In this document: piece after piece, positions 1-6,010 of the stretch
Numbering within the stretch: the first letter of the stretch is position 1
How the letters are laid out: each line of letters begins with the position of its first letter
NCBI GenBank assembly: GCA_041629655.1
Contig: JBFKMV010000233.1
Location: 1-6,171 of the forward strand
Direction: 5' to 3'
Source: JBFKMV01 sp041629655
Lineage (GTDB): Bacteria > Acidobacteriota > Polarisedimenticolia > Polarisedimenticolales > Polarisedimenticolaceae
DNA length: 6,171 nt
Translations under genes and position numbers: made by a program
The notes under the pieces: model-generated
Database searches by the model: none
Told to the model about the DNA's origin: nothing
The model's input: the letters and a program-made list of their open reading frames with translations, nothing else

Positions 1-53
1 GAGCCGTGCTCCGGCCGCGCCTTCCGCTTGCAGCGTTCTGAAAGGAGTTCGTC

Positions 54-1205
54 ATGACCGGTCTGAACCCGACCGCCGCCGACGCCCGATCCGACAACAG
101 CCTGCCGGTCGCCGCCGATCGCGCGGCGAACAAGGACCGTAAACGGCGCGATCGCGGAGCGACCAGCAACGAACCCCTCGATCTCTACTTCCGCGAAATG
201 ATCGCGACGCCCTTGATCGATGCCGAGCGCGAGGCCGAGCTGGGGCGTCAACTCAGCGACAGCCGGGCCGCTCTCGCCGGTCTGGCCACTCGCCTGCCGG
301 CGCAGGTCCGGGAGATCGTGCTGCGGGACGACCTCGACGGTCCCCGCGACGGCAAGGACTGGGAGCTGGAACGCATCGGGAACTTCTGCGACCGGCTGGC
401 CCGGCTGGAGCGCGAACGACCGGGAACCCTCAACCCGACGCTGATCGCCCGGGCCAGGAACCTGAAGCGCGATCTCGACCGCGCGCGGCACGACCTGATC
501 ATGGCCAACCTGCGGCTGGTCGTGCACATCGCGAAGCAGTACGCGAAAAAGGGCCTGCCGCTGGGCGACTTGATCCAGGAGGGCAACCTGGGGTTGCTGC
601 GCGCCGTCGAGAAGTTCGAGTACGAGCGCGGCAACAAGTTCTCCACCTACGCCTACTGGTGGATCAAGCAGGCGATCGACCGCGGGATCGCCGACAAGGC
701 GCGGACGATCCGCATTCCGGTCCACGTGCTCGAGCAGCGCAAGAAGATCGCCCGCGCAGCCAGCGAGCTGCTTCAGCTGCTCGGCCGCCGGCCCACCGTC
801 AAGGAGATCGCCCGCCGCCTCGAGCTGAGCGCTGCTGCGGTCCGGGAGACGCTCGAGCTGACCAGCGACTCCCGCCAGGTCGAGCCGCTTTCCGCCGACG
901 ACAGCATCGCCGCGATGCTGGATTCGATTGCCGACCCGGCTGCCGACGACGCGATCGAGCAGACCGAGCGTCGCGACATCTACCGTCAGATCGATCGCAG
1001 CCTGCGCGGGTTGACCGACCGCGAGGAGTCGATCGTGCGCCTGCGCTTCGGCCTCGGCATCGAACGCCCGCTGACGCTCGAGGAGGTCGGCCGGGAAGTC
1101 GGTCTGTCCCGCGAGCGGGTGCGCCAGGTCGAAGCGATCGCCTTACAGAAGTTGCAGCGATCGCGGATCCTCGAGGACCTGATGCAGGCCCGCCGCCGGC
1201 CCTGA
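54..1205 (+). CDS. Sigma-70 family RNA polymerase sigma factor (group 2, RpoD/RpoS-like)
   Basis: A 383-residue primary-like sigma factor that would direct core RNA polymerase to -10/-35 promoters. Visible parts: a basic, low-complexity N-terminus without region 1.1; region 1.2 at about 38-68 (PLDLYFREM); region 2 at about 147-222, with NLRLVVHIAKQYAKKGLPLG, the core-binding DLIQEGNLGLLRAVEKF and the melting/-10 helix FSTYAYWWIKQAIDR; region 3 at about 227-300; and region 4 at about 310-370, with the helix-turn-helix TLEEVGREVGLSRERVRQVE. Full RpoD proteins are usually much longer, so this is a group 2 type. Two oddities: about 80 residues lie between regions 1.2 and 2, where RpoS has about 20, and the position equivalent to E. 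coli RpoD T440 is Asp209. The start is fixed by AAAGGAG at 41-47, six bases before the ATG. The gene converges on the photolyase gene. Its class is secure; the regulon is unknown. Confidence 0.95.
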   Translation: MTGLNPTAADARSDNSLPVAADRAANKDRKRRDRGATSNEPLDLYFREMIATPLIDAEREAELGRQLSDSRAALAGLATRLPAQVREIVLRDDLDGPRDGKDWELERIGNFCDRLARLERERPGTLNPTLIARARNLKRDLDRARHDLIMANLRLVVHIAKQYAKKGLPLGDLIQEGNLGLLRAVEKFEYERGNKFSTYAYWWIKQAIDRGIADKARTIRIPVHVLEQRKKIARAASELLQLLGRRPTVKEIARRLELSAAAVRETLELTSDSRQVEPLSADDSIAAMLDSIADPAADDAIEQTERRDIYRQIDRSLRGLTDREESIVRLRFGLGIERPLTLEEVGREVGLSRERVRQVEAIALQKLQRSRILEDLMQARRRP

Positions 1206-1238
1206 GCGCTCGAAAGAGCCGGGCCGGCGATCCGGTCC
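1206..1238. terminator. Weak tandem hairpins between convergent genes
   Basis: Two inverted repeats fill most of the 41 bp between the convergent sigma factor and photolyase genes. The first is GCTC-GAAA-GAGC (1208-1219), with a GNRA-type loop. The second is GGGCCGG-CGAT-CCGGTCC (1221-1238), a 7-bp stem with one G-U pair when read on the + strand. Only a short GTTT follows it, so this is not a classical intrinsic terminator. The position between two stop codons suggests it could serve transcripts from both sides. This is inference. Confidence 0.35.
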
Positions 1239-1246
1239 GTTTCGCT

Positions 1247-2740
1247 CTACAACAGCCGTCCCTGACCCTCCCCGTACCGGGTCAGATAGCTCTTCACGTT
1301 GAGCTTGCGCCGCGTGTTCTCCGAGCTCATGTAGCGGATCTTGCCGAAGATCTCCCGCTCCGGACCCCACGGTCGGTCGTAGCGCCCGAGCACCCAGAAG
1401 ATGCCGCTGATCGAGTTGGGGTCGCGGCCGTCGAGGGCGTACTTGTCGTTGAGCGTCAGCATCACGTCCAGGGCCCGGCGGGGATTCGGGGTCCACTCCA
1501 GGATCTTCTTGCCCCACAGCATGCGCAGGTAGTTGTGCAGCCGGCCCTCTCGCCGTAGCTGGTTCTGGGCCGCATTCCACAGCGCATCGTGTGTCCGGGC
1601 CCGTTCGAAACGGTCCAGCTCGTAGGTGTAGCGCCGCTCGTCGGAGGCGTGCTCCTCCAGCGTCGCGATCGCCCAGTCCGGCAGCGAGTCGAACCGGTCG
1701 TAGTCGTCCCGCTGCCAGGTCATGTTCAGCCCCAGCTCGCGCCACGTCACGAGCTGGTCCAAAAACGCCTCGGCCGACTTGCCGGCGCCCCACCACCCCT
1801 CACGGCGTCCGTCGGCGCGGGTCGAGATCCGGCCCGTCGTCCAGCCCTCGTGATCCATCAGCTCCGAGAACACCTCGTGGGATGAGATGTGTCCGAAATG
1901 GAGGTAGGGCGAGAGGCCGCTGGTGACGTCCTCGTCCGGATGGTTGCGCCGCTCGTCGTAGCGCGGCAGGTGCTCCCCGAGGAACCGCGTCAAGCGCAGC
2001 CGGGCGGCGCGGTGGCCCCCGGTCAGCTCGGCCGCGGGCACCTCGTGATCGATCGGCAGCCCGGCCAGCTCGTCACCCCGTCCCTCCAGAAGCGCCGCCG
2101 TTGCCGGGGGCCACTCGGAGGTGCCTTGGGGGCGCTGCTTTCGCTCGGGCAGGTTCAGACGAGCCAGCGGGTTGCGGCGCGGAAAATCGTCGAAGTGCGA
2201 CGGCAGCGTCTTCTGCAGCACGCGGCGAAAGGAATAGGCCGTCGGGTAGATCTTGTCCACGGCGCGCAGCGGCAGCAACCCGTTGCCGTCCACCGCCTCC
2301 AGGCGCACGGGCAGCTTGCGTCCCGCCGCGCGGACCATCCGCGGCAGGAAGAAGCACGGGTAGTCGTCCGTGACCACCACGGCGGCGTGCCTGGCGACGG
2401 CGTCCAGCAGGCCCTTGCCCGCGCCGGCCTTCGGCTCGACGTAGGGGTAGTAGTAGACGCCGGTGTTCTCGAAGCGGCGCGCGTTCTCGGCCATGCCGTC
2501 GATCACGAAGCGGTGCAAGCGATCGCTGGCCCAGCGGTAGCCGCAACGCAGCGGCTCGAGCACCATCAGCGGTTTGCCCAGCTCGCGGGCCCAGTCGATG
2601 GCGCGGTCGAGGGCGAAGTTGTAGTCGCAGCGCCGGCTGGCGATCATCCAGTACAGCACGTAGCTGCGGGACGGTTCGACCGGGGCGTCGTTGACCTGGC
2701 GCAGGCGCAGCGCGGGGATCGAGTTCCGCAGTGTGGGCAT
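1247..2740 (-). CDS. phr: Deoxyribodipyrimidine photolyase, class II type (CPD photolyase)
   Basis: A flavoprotein that uses light to split UV-induced cyclobutane pyrimidine dimers in DNA. The 497-residue reading, from ATG at 2740, has the class II pattern: an N-terminal Rossmann-like photolyase domain (about 26-170) with SYVLYWMIASRRCDYNFALD and LEPLRCGYRWASDR, then a helical FAD domain. The FAD domain contains SPYLHFGHIS (277-286), TWRELGLNMTWQRDDYDRF (332-350), HNYLRMLWGKKILEWTPNP (402-420), LNDKYALDGRDPN (430-442) and FGKIRYMS (465-472). The length fits the family. A GTG at 2776 would add 12 residues, but they contain no recognisable family sequence. A TAGAAT box lies 7 bases before the ATG at 2740, which would put the GTG upstream of the transcript. 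M23 peptidase lies 52 bp upstream on the same strand, so read-through is possible. Antenna cofactor and exact lesion specificity cannot be read from sequence. Confidence 0.93.
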   Translation of the reverse strand: MPTLRNSIPALRLRQVNDAPVEPSRSYVLYWMIASRRCDYNFALDRAIDWARELGKPLMVLEPLRCGYRWASDRLHRFVIDGMAENARRFENTGVYYYPYVEPKAGAGKGLLDAVARHAAVVVTDDYPCFFLPRMVRAAGRKLPVRLEAVDGNGLLPLRAVDKIYPTAYSFRRVLQKTLPSHFDDFPRRNPLARLNLPERKQRPQGTSEWPPATAALLEGRGDELAGLPIDHEVPAAELTGGHRAARLRLTRFLGEHLPRYDERRNHPDEDVTSGLSPYLHFGHISSHEVFSELMDHEGWTTGRISTRADGRREGWWGAGKSAEAFLDQLVTWRELGLNMTWQRDDYDRFDSLPDWAIATLEEHASDERRYTYELDRFERARTHDALWNAAQNQLRREGRLHNYLRMLWGKKILEWTPNPRRALDVMLTLNDKYALDGRDPNSISGIFWVLGRYDRPWGPEREIFGKIRYMSSENTRRKLNVKSYLTRYGEGQGRLL

Positions 2741-2747
2741 GCGGCGC

Positions 2748-2776
2748 ATTCTAGGGGGCGCGGGCCCGGAGTTCAC
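2748..2776 (-). promoter_or_regulatory. Candidate promoter of the photolyase gene
   Basis: On the minus strand, TAGAAT (2753-2748) matches the sigma-70 -10 consensus at 5 of 6 positions. It sits 17 bp from a weak -35-like GTGAAC (2776-2771, 3 of 6). Only seven bases separate the -10 box from the ATG at 2740, so transcription would begin at or within a base or two of the start codon. No Shine-Dalgarno sequence lies in that space. This supports a leaderless mRNA and the shorter protein start. Confidence 0.5.
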
Positions 2777-2792
2777 CCGGGTCGCGGCGGTT

Positions 2793-3719
2793 CTAGGGAA
2801 AAAGCGCCGGATCGAGCAGCGCGGAGGGGTCGAACGGCCGGTCGCCGATCTTGGCTCCCCAGTGCAGGTGCGGGCCGGTCACGCGGCCCGTCGCCCCGAG
2901 CAGGCCGACCCTGTCGCCCGCGCGGACCTCGCGGCCGACTGCGACGTCGATCCGCGAGAGATGGGCATAGAGCGTGAACAGCCCCCCGCCGTGGTCCACG
3001 ATCACCACGTTTCCGGAGTAGTAGAGCTCCTGCGCCAGCACGACCAGGCCCGGGCCGGCGGCGCCGACGGGGGTCCCGGTGTCGCCGCGCAGGTCGAGCC
3101 CCGAGTGGGGGTCCCGGGGCTGGCCGTTGAGGATCCGCCGCGTGCCGAACACCGAGCTGAACTCGCCGGGCACGGGCTTGACGAACGGCGCCGCGAGCGG
3201 CGGCGTCTCGCGCCGCGCCGCGTAGACCCGGGCCAGCAGCTCGCGCTCTCGCACCAGCCGCGCCTCGACCTCGGGCGGCGGTGTGACGTAGCGCGACTCG
3301 ACCGTCAGCCGCTCCTCCGGGAACGCGCGTGCGACGACGCTCACGGCGTGGGTGCCCCGCGCCTCGCCGCCGCCGGACGTCGTGCCGGAAAGCTCCACGA
3401 CCGCGGGCCCGGGCCTGCGGTCCCACTCGATCATCGCCCAGCCCGACCACGTCCGGGCGTCGTCGGGCTGCATGAACACCGGCCGGCCGAGAAAGCTGCC
3501 GCGCAGCTCCGCCAGCGGCTCCGGGGAGCGGGCGACGATCCGCAGCGGCTCGGTGGGCGCCAGGGCGCGCGCCCGCACCTCGACCGACAGCGGCGTCACC
3601 CCGGCACAGGTATCCCCGGCCGCCGGCAGGGCCAGCAGGGCCAGGGCGGCCAGCAACGCCGGCCGGCGGCGGGACCGTGGCGGCGCCGGTCGGGAGCCGC
3701 GACTTGCGTGTTCCGTCAT
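2793..3719 (-). CDS. Secreted M23 family metallopeptidase (LytM/NlpD-like)
   Basis: A zinc endopeptidase of the LytM fold, expected to act on peptidoglycan peptide cross-links outside the cytoplasmic membrane. The 308-residue reading starts at ATG 3719. It has a basic n-region (SRRRP, 16-20), a hydrophobic core (ALLAALALLALPAAG, 21-35) and no typical lipobox, so a cleaved signal peptide is likely. Residues about 41-135 look like a beta-rich, Ig-like N-terminal domain, followed by a short charged linker. The catalytic domain (about 175-308) has PHSGLDLRG (H205, D209), YAHLSR (H253) and GPHLHWG (H284, H286). By analogy with LytM, H205, D209 and H286 bind zinc and H253 and H284 act in catalysis, so the enzyme looks intact. 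An upstream ATG at 3809 would put 30 unrelated residues before the signal peptide and is rejected. It is divergent from the thioredoxin gene. Precise substrate unknown. Confidence 0.93.
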   Translation of the reverse strand: MTEHASRGSRPAPPRSRRRPALLAALALLALPAAGDTCAGVTPLSVEVRARALAPTEPLRIVARSPEPLAELRGSFLGRPVFMQPDDARTWSGWAMIEWDRRPGPAVVELSGTTSGGGEARGTHAVSVVARAFPEERLTVESRYVTPPPEVEARLVRERELLARVYAARRETPPLAAPFVKPVPGEFSSVFGTRRILNGQPRDPHSGLDLRGDTGTPVGAAGPGLVVLAQELYYSGNVVIVDHGGGLFTLYAHLSRIDVAVGREVRAGDRVGLLGATGRVTGPHLHWGAKIGDRPFDPSALLDPALFP

Positions 3720-3730
3720 CGTCCCGAACA

Positions 3731-3760
3731 ATCTTAACGGGCCCGGGCCGGTGCTGTCGC
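3731..3760 (-). promoter_or_regulatory. Candidate promoter of the M23 peptidase gene
   Basis: On the minus strand, GCGACA (3760-3755, 4 of 6 to TTGACA) is followed after 18 bp by TAAGAT (3736-3731, 4 of 6 to TATAAT). The -10 box ends 11 bases before the ATG at 3719, so the 5' leader would be only a few bases, and no clear Shine-Dalgarno sequence is present. Its -35 box lies one base from the -35 box of the divergent promoter. Confidence 0.45.
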
Positions 3761-3761
3761 A

Positions 3762-3790
3762 TTGCCGGCCGGGTCGGCCGGGCGTATATC
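3762..3790 (+). promoter_or_regulatory. Candidate promoter of the membrane thioredoxin gene
   Basis: TTGCCG (3762-3767, 4 of 6 to TTGACA) is separated by 17 bp from TATATC (3785-3790, 4 of 6 to TATAAT). The start point would fall near 3797, giving a leader of about 15 bases that opens with the ribosome binding site. The spacer consists of two tandem copies of CGGCCGGG with a 9-bp period (3766-3773 and 3775-3782). Confidence 0.45.
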
Positions 3791-3796
3791 GAGCAT

Positions 3797-3802
3797 GAGG
3801 AG
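3797..3802 (+). promoter_or_regulatory. Ribosome binding site fixing the start of the membrane thioredoxin
   Basis: GAGGAG lies nine bases before the ATG at 3812. It decides this start over an in-frame ATG at 3677, which lies inside the divergent peptidase gene and upstream of the promoter. Confidence 0.75.
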
Positions 3803-3811
3803 TACCCACGG

Positions 3812-4714
3812 ATGCCTTTCGGTCTGATCTACGGCGCGTTGTTCTTCGGCCTGGTCTGCAGCTGGGTCGGTCTGCGGTTGGCGATGCTGCCCTGGGGGCC
3901 CGCCCGCGCCGCCGGCGCGCTGATGCTGGTGCTCGGCATCACGATGGGGCTCGGCCTGCTGCTGCGCCAGGGCTGGGCGCGCTGGATCGGGATCGCGGCC
4001 GCGCTGGTGCTGGCGGCCACGATGCTGTTCAACATCGCGATCGGCGGTCCCGCCCCCGATGTGCTGTTGCTGGTGATCTTCTTCGCCGCGCTGACGACCG
4101 CGGTGCTGCTGATCCTCCCGGCCACGGGCGACGTGCGGCGCGGGCTCGAGGCGGGCGCCCGGCGGCCGCGCCGCGCCGGGCGGCTGCTGGCGCTGACCGC
4201 GGTGGCGACGTTGTTCGGTTTCCTGGCCACCGCCGTGTGGGCCTGGAACGCCGAGCCGCCCAGGGGCGGCTTCCGCAACGCGGTCTGGAGCGGCGGCCCG
4301 CGCGTGCAGTGGAGCGATTTCGGCCCGGGTCTGGAGCAGGCGCAGCTCGAGGACAAGCTGGTCTTCGTGGATTTCTACGCCCAGTGGTGCGGACCGTGCC
4401 GGCTGATGGACCGCAAGACGTTCCGCGACCCCGAGGTGGTCGAGCTGCTGGGCGAGGTGGTGCCCGTGCGCATCGACTCCGAGGAGACCGTCGAGCGCCA
4501 CGGCTACGTCGGTTTCGACCTGGCGATGAAGTACCAGATCGAGAGCTACCCGACGGTGGCGCTGCTCGACGCCGAGGGCCGGATGATCGACCGCCGGACC
4601 GGGTTCCAGCACCCGCGCCAGTTCATCCAGTGGCTGCGCGGCGCGATGGAGCAGGCCGGGGAAAAGAGAGACCTGCGGTTCGCTGCGGCGGGTGAGAACC
4701 CGGGCCGTTCCTGA
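3812..4714 (+). CDS. Multi-spanning membrane protein with C-terminal thioredoxin domain
   Basis: A 300-residue protein joining a small integral membrane domain to a DsbD-gamma-like thioredoxin domain. Hydrophobic segments lie at about 5-25, 32-51, 57-78, 82-103 and 124-146. The loop between the fourth and fifth (VRRGLEAGARRPRRAGR) is strongly positive and so probably cytoplasmic. That puts the N-terminus inside and the thioredoxin domain (about 165-280) outside. This domain has VFVDFYAQWCGPCRLMDRKT with active-site C193 and C196 and the cis-proline motif SYPT (P247), so it should be redox-active. The FxDPEVVELL and VPVRIDSEE segments fit the DsbD C-terminal / thioredoxin_7-like group. It likely reduces or exchanges disulfides in envelope proteins. 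The membrane part has no DsbD-type paired cysteines (its only cysteine is C16), so electron transfer through the membrane is not supported. The function of that part is unrecognised. Confidence 0.85.
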   Translation: MPFGLIYGALFFGLVCSWVGLRLAMLPWGPARAAGALMLVLGITMGLGLLLRQGWARWIGIAAALVLAATMLFNIAIGGPAPDVLLLVIFFAALTTAVLLILPATGDVRRGLEAGARRPRRAGRLLALTAVATLFGFLATAVWAWNAEPPRGGFRNAVWSGGPRVQWSDFGPGLEQAQLEDKLVFVDFYAQWCGPCRLMDRKTFRDPEVVELLGEVVPVRIDSEETVERHGYVGFDLAMKYQIESYPTVALLDAEGRMIDRRTGFQHPRQFIQWLRGAMEQAGEKRDLRFAAAGENPGRS

Positions 4715-4720
4715 TACCCT
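4692..4720 (+). promoter_or_regulatory. Candidate extended -10 promoter of the aminotransferase gene
   Basis: TGATACCCT (4712-4720) reads as an extended -10 element, TG-N-TACCCT. GTGAGA (4692-4697, 4 of 6 to TTGACA) lies 17 bp upstream of TACCCT. The TG of the extended element is part of the stop codon of the thioredoxin gene. A start point near 4727 would give a leader of about 40 bases to the ATG at 4767. Confidence 0.4.
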
Positions 4721-4766
4721 GCCGCGTTCCCGACAACCCGAGCTTTCGATTGCCGTCGAGGTAGCC

Positions 4767-5834
4767 ATGCCGCACAAGCGTCTGTTCATCCCGGGTCCGA
4801 CCGAGGTCCGTCACGAGAACCTGGCCGCGCTGGCGCGCCCGCAGGTCGGGCACCGCTCGCCCGAGTTCTCCGAGCTGTACACCCGCGTCGTGCCCAAGCT
4901 GAAGCAGCTGCTGTTCACCGAGGGGCGGGTGTTCCTGTTCACCAGCTCCTCGACCGGTGTCTGGGAAGCCGCCGTCCGGAACTGCGTCCGGCAGCGCGTG
5001 CTGTGCTGCATGCAGGGCGCCTTCTCCGACCGCTGGCACACCGTGGCGGAGTCCAACGGCAAGCAGGCCGACAAGCTGCAGGTCGAGTGGGGCAAGGCGA
5101 TCACCGCCGAGATGGTCGACCGCGCGCTGTCGTCGGGCGACTACGACGCGATCGCGGTCGTGCACAACGAGACCTCGACCGGCGTGATGAACCACCTGGA
5201 CGAGATCGCCGCCGTGGTGCGCAAGCACGGCGACGTGATGTTGATGGTCGACGCGGTGTCCTCGATGGCCGCCGCGAAGATCCCGGTCGACGAGTGGGGG
5301 ATCGACGTCTGCCTGGCCGGGCTCCAGAAGGCCTTCTCGCTGCCCGCCGGTCTCGCCGTGGCCTCGGTCTCGGACCGGGCGCTGGAGCGGGCGCGCAGCG
5401 TGGAGCACCGGGGCTACTACTTCGACTTCCTCGAGATGCTCAAGTACGACGAGCGGGGGCAGACCCCCTCCACGCCCGCGATCCCGCAGATCAACGCGCT
5501 CGACGCCCAGCTCGACGACATCCTGGCCGAGGGGATCGAGGCGCGCTTCGCCCGCCACGCCGCGCTGGCCCGGATCACGCAGCAGTGGGCGCGGCGCCAC
5601 TTCGCGCTGTTCGCCGAGGAGGGGTTCGAGTCTCCCAGCATCACCTGCGTCAAGAACACCCGCGGCATCTCGGTCGCCGAGCTCAACCGCGAGCTGGGGC
5701 AGCAGTGGGCGATGATCTCGAACGGCTACGGCAAGCTCAAGGAACAGACCTTCCGGATCGGCCACATGGGCGACACCCAGGAGTGGGAGATCCGCGGCCT
5801 GCTGGCGACGATCGAGCGGATCCTCGGCCCGTGA
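4767..5834 (+). CDS. Class V PLP-dependent aminotransferase (alanine/serine-glyoxylate type)
   Basis: A cytoplasmic pyridoxal-phosphate enzyme of fold type I, 355 residues, the usual family length. It moves an amino group from a small amino acid (alanine or serine) to glyoxylate or pyruvate. Family marks: the N-terminal FIPGPTEV (7-14) and GHRSPEF (28-34); TSSSTGVWEAA (59-69), which is in the cofactor phosphate-binding region; HNETSTGV (133-140); VDAVSS (161-166), whose D162 should contact the pyridine nitrogen; GLQKAFSLPAGLA (185-197), with K188 as Schiff-base lysine; TPSTPAI (233-239); and FRIGHMG (329-335), with R330 in the place of the substrate-carboxylate arginine. The start is ATG 4767, with GAGGT at 4758-4762. 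An in-frame ATG at 4692 lies inside the previous gene and is rejected. It is 52 bp downstream of the thioredoxin gene with its own candidate promoter. Exact substrates (serine, alanine, possibly phosphoserine) cannot be fixed. Confidence 0.93.
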   Translation: MPHKRLFIPGPTEVRHENLAALARPQVGHRSPEFSELYTRVVPKLKQLLFTEGRVFLFTSSSTGVWEAAVRNCVRQRVLCCMQGAFSDRWHTVAESNGKQADKLQVEWGKAITAEMVDRALSSGDYDAIAVVHNETSTGVMNHLDEIAAVVRKHGDVMLMVDAVSSMAAAKIPVDEWGIDVCLAGLQKAFSLPAGLAVASVSDRALERARSVEHRGYYFDFLEMLKYDERGQTPSTPAIPQINALDAQLDDILAEGIEARFARHAALARITQQWARRHFALFAEEGFESPSITCVKNTRGISVAELNRELGQQWAMISNGYGKLKEQTFRIGHMGDTQEWEIRGLLATIERILGP

Positions 5835-5853
5835 CGCGGGGCCGGCGCGCGGC

Positions 5854-5949
5854 GGGGTGGAAGCGGTAGCGGAGCTTGCCCGCCCGCTTGGCCTCGTACA
5901 TCGCCTCGTCCGCGATCCGCAGCAGCGCCTCCGTGTCGGCGCCGTCGGT
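5854..5949 (-). pseudogene. Remnant of a GGDEF (diguanylate cyclase) domain C-terminus
   Basis: On the minus strand about 32 codons read TDGADTEALLRIADEAMY followed by EAKRAGKLRYRFHP. This is the characteristic last helix and strand of a GGDEF domain, where ADxALYxAKRxGRNR is typical. The GG[D/E]EF active-site motif and the rest of the domain are missing. Upstream in this frame the sequence becomes antisense to the ABC exporter gene and its promoter. Downstream there is no stop for nearly 40 more codons, which are antisense to the aminotransferase. An open frame from 6165 to 5737 contains the fragment but is not a credible gene. It is best read as the decayed leftover of a c-di-GMP signalling gene truncated at both ends. 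The fragment is short, so a chance match is possible but unlikely given how well it follows the family pattern. Confidence 0.65.
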
Positions 5950-5952
5950 CGC

Positions 5953-5981
5953 TTGACCGCCCCGCGTACGCTGGCTAAGCT
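5953..5981 (+). promoter_or_regulatory. Candidate promoter of the ABC exporter gene
   Basis: TTGACC (5953-5958, 5 of 6 to TTGACA) is followed after exactly 17 bp by TAAGCT (5976-5981, 3 of 6 to TATAAT). The start point would be near 5988, giving a leader of about 23 bases to the ATG at 6011. The -35 box begins only a few bases outside the edge of the GGDEF remnant. Confidence 0.5.
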
Positions 5982-6010
5982 CCCACGTTCCCGTGACGGG
6001 CCGACACCGC

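Noticed and set aside
1..53. Possible end of an upstream gene (short frame ending in TGA at 39-41)
   Set aside because: Only about 12 codons are available and they show no recognisable motif. The only supported element here is the sigma factor's ribosome binding site.
659..1558. Plus-strand open frame (299 codons) overlapping the end of the sigma factor
   Set aside because: It is out of frame within the sigma factor and then antisense to the photolyase. The translation is dominated by Arg, Ala and Pro.
2749..2798. Repeated CCCTAGAA on the minus strand (2756-2749 and 2798-2791), the upstream copy covering the peptidase stop codon
   Set aside because: Only eight bases are shared, 42 bp apart. 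The downstream copy is explained by the TAGAAT promoter box. Likely chance.
1889..2977. Plus-strand open frame (362 codons) opposite the photolyase and peptidase start
   Set aside because: It is a shadow of the photolyase and the end of the M23 gene. No family features are seen.
3734..4789. Minus-strand open frame (351 codons) opposite the membrane thioredoxin
   Set aside because: It covers the antisense of a well-supported gene and has Gln/Arg/His-rich, low-complexity translation without motifs.
4623..5765. Long minus-strand open frame (380 codons) opposite the aminotransferase
   Set aside because: It is antisense to a gene with full family motifs. Its translation is rich in Arg, Gly, Leu and Val with no recognisable domain, as expected in GC-rich DNA.
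5825..5844. Inverted repeat CGGCCC/GGGCCG around the aminotransferase stop codon
   Set aside because: A six-base GC stem with an eight-base loop and no following T-run. Such stems are common in GC-rich DNA, so I do not call a terminator.
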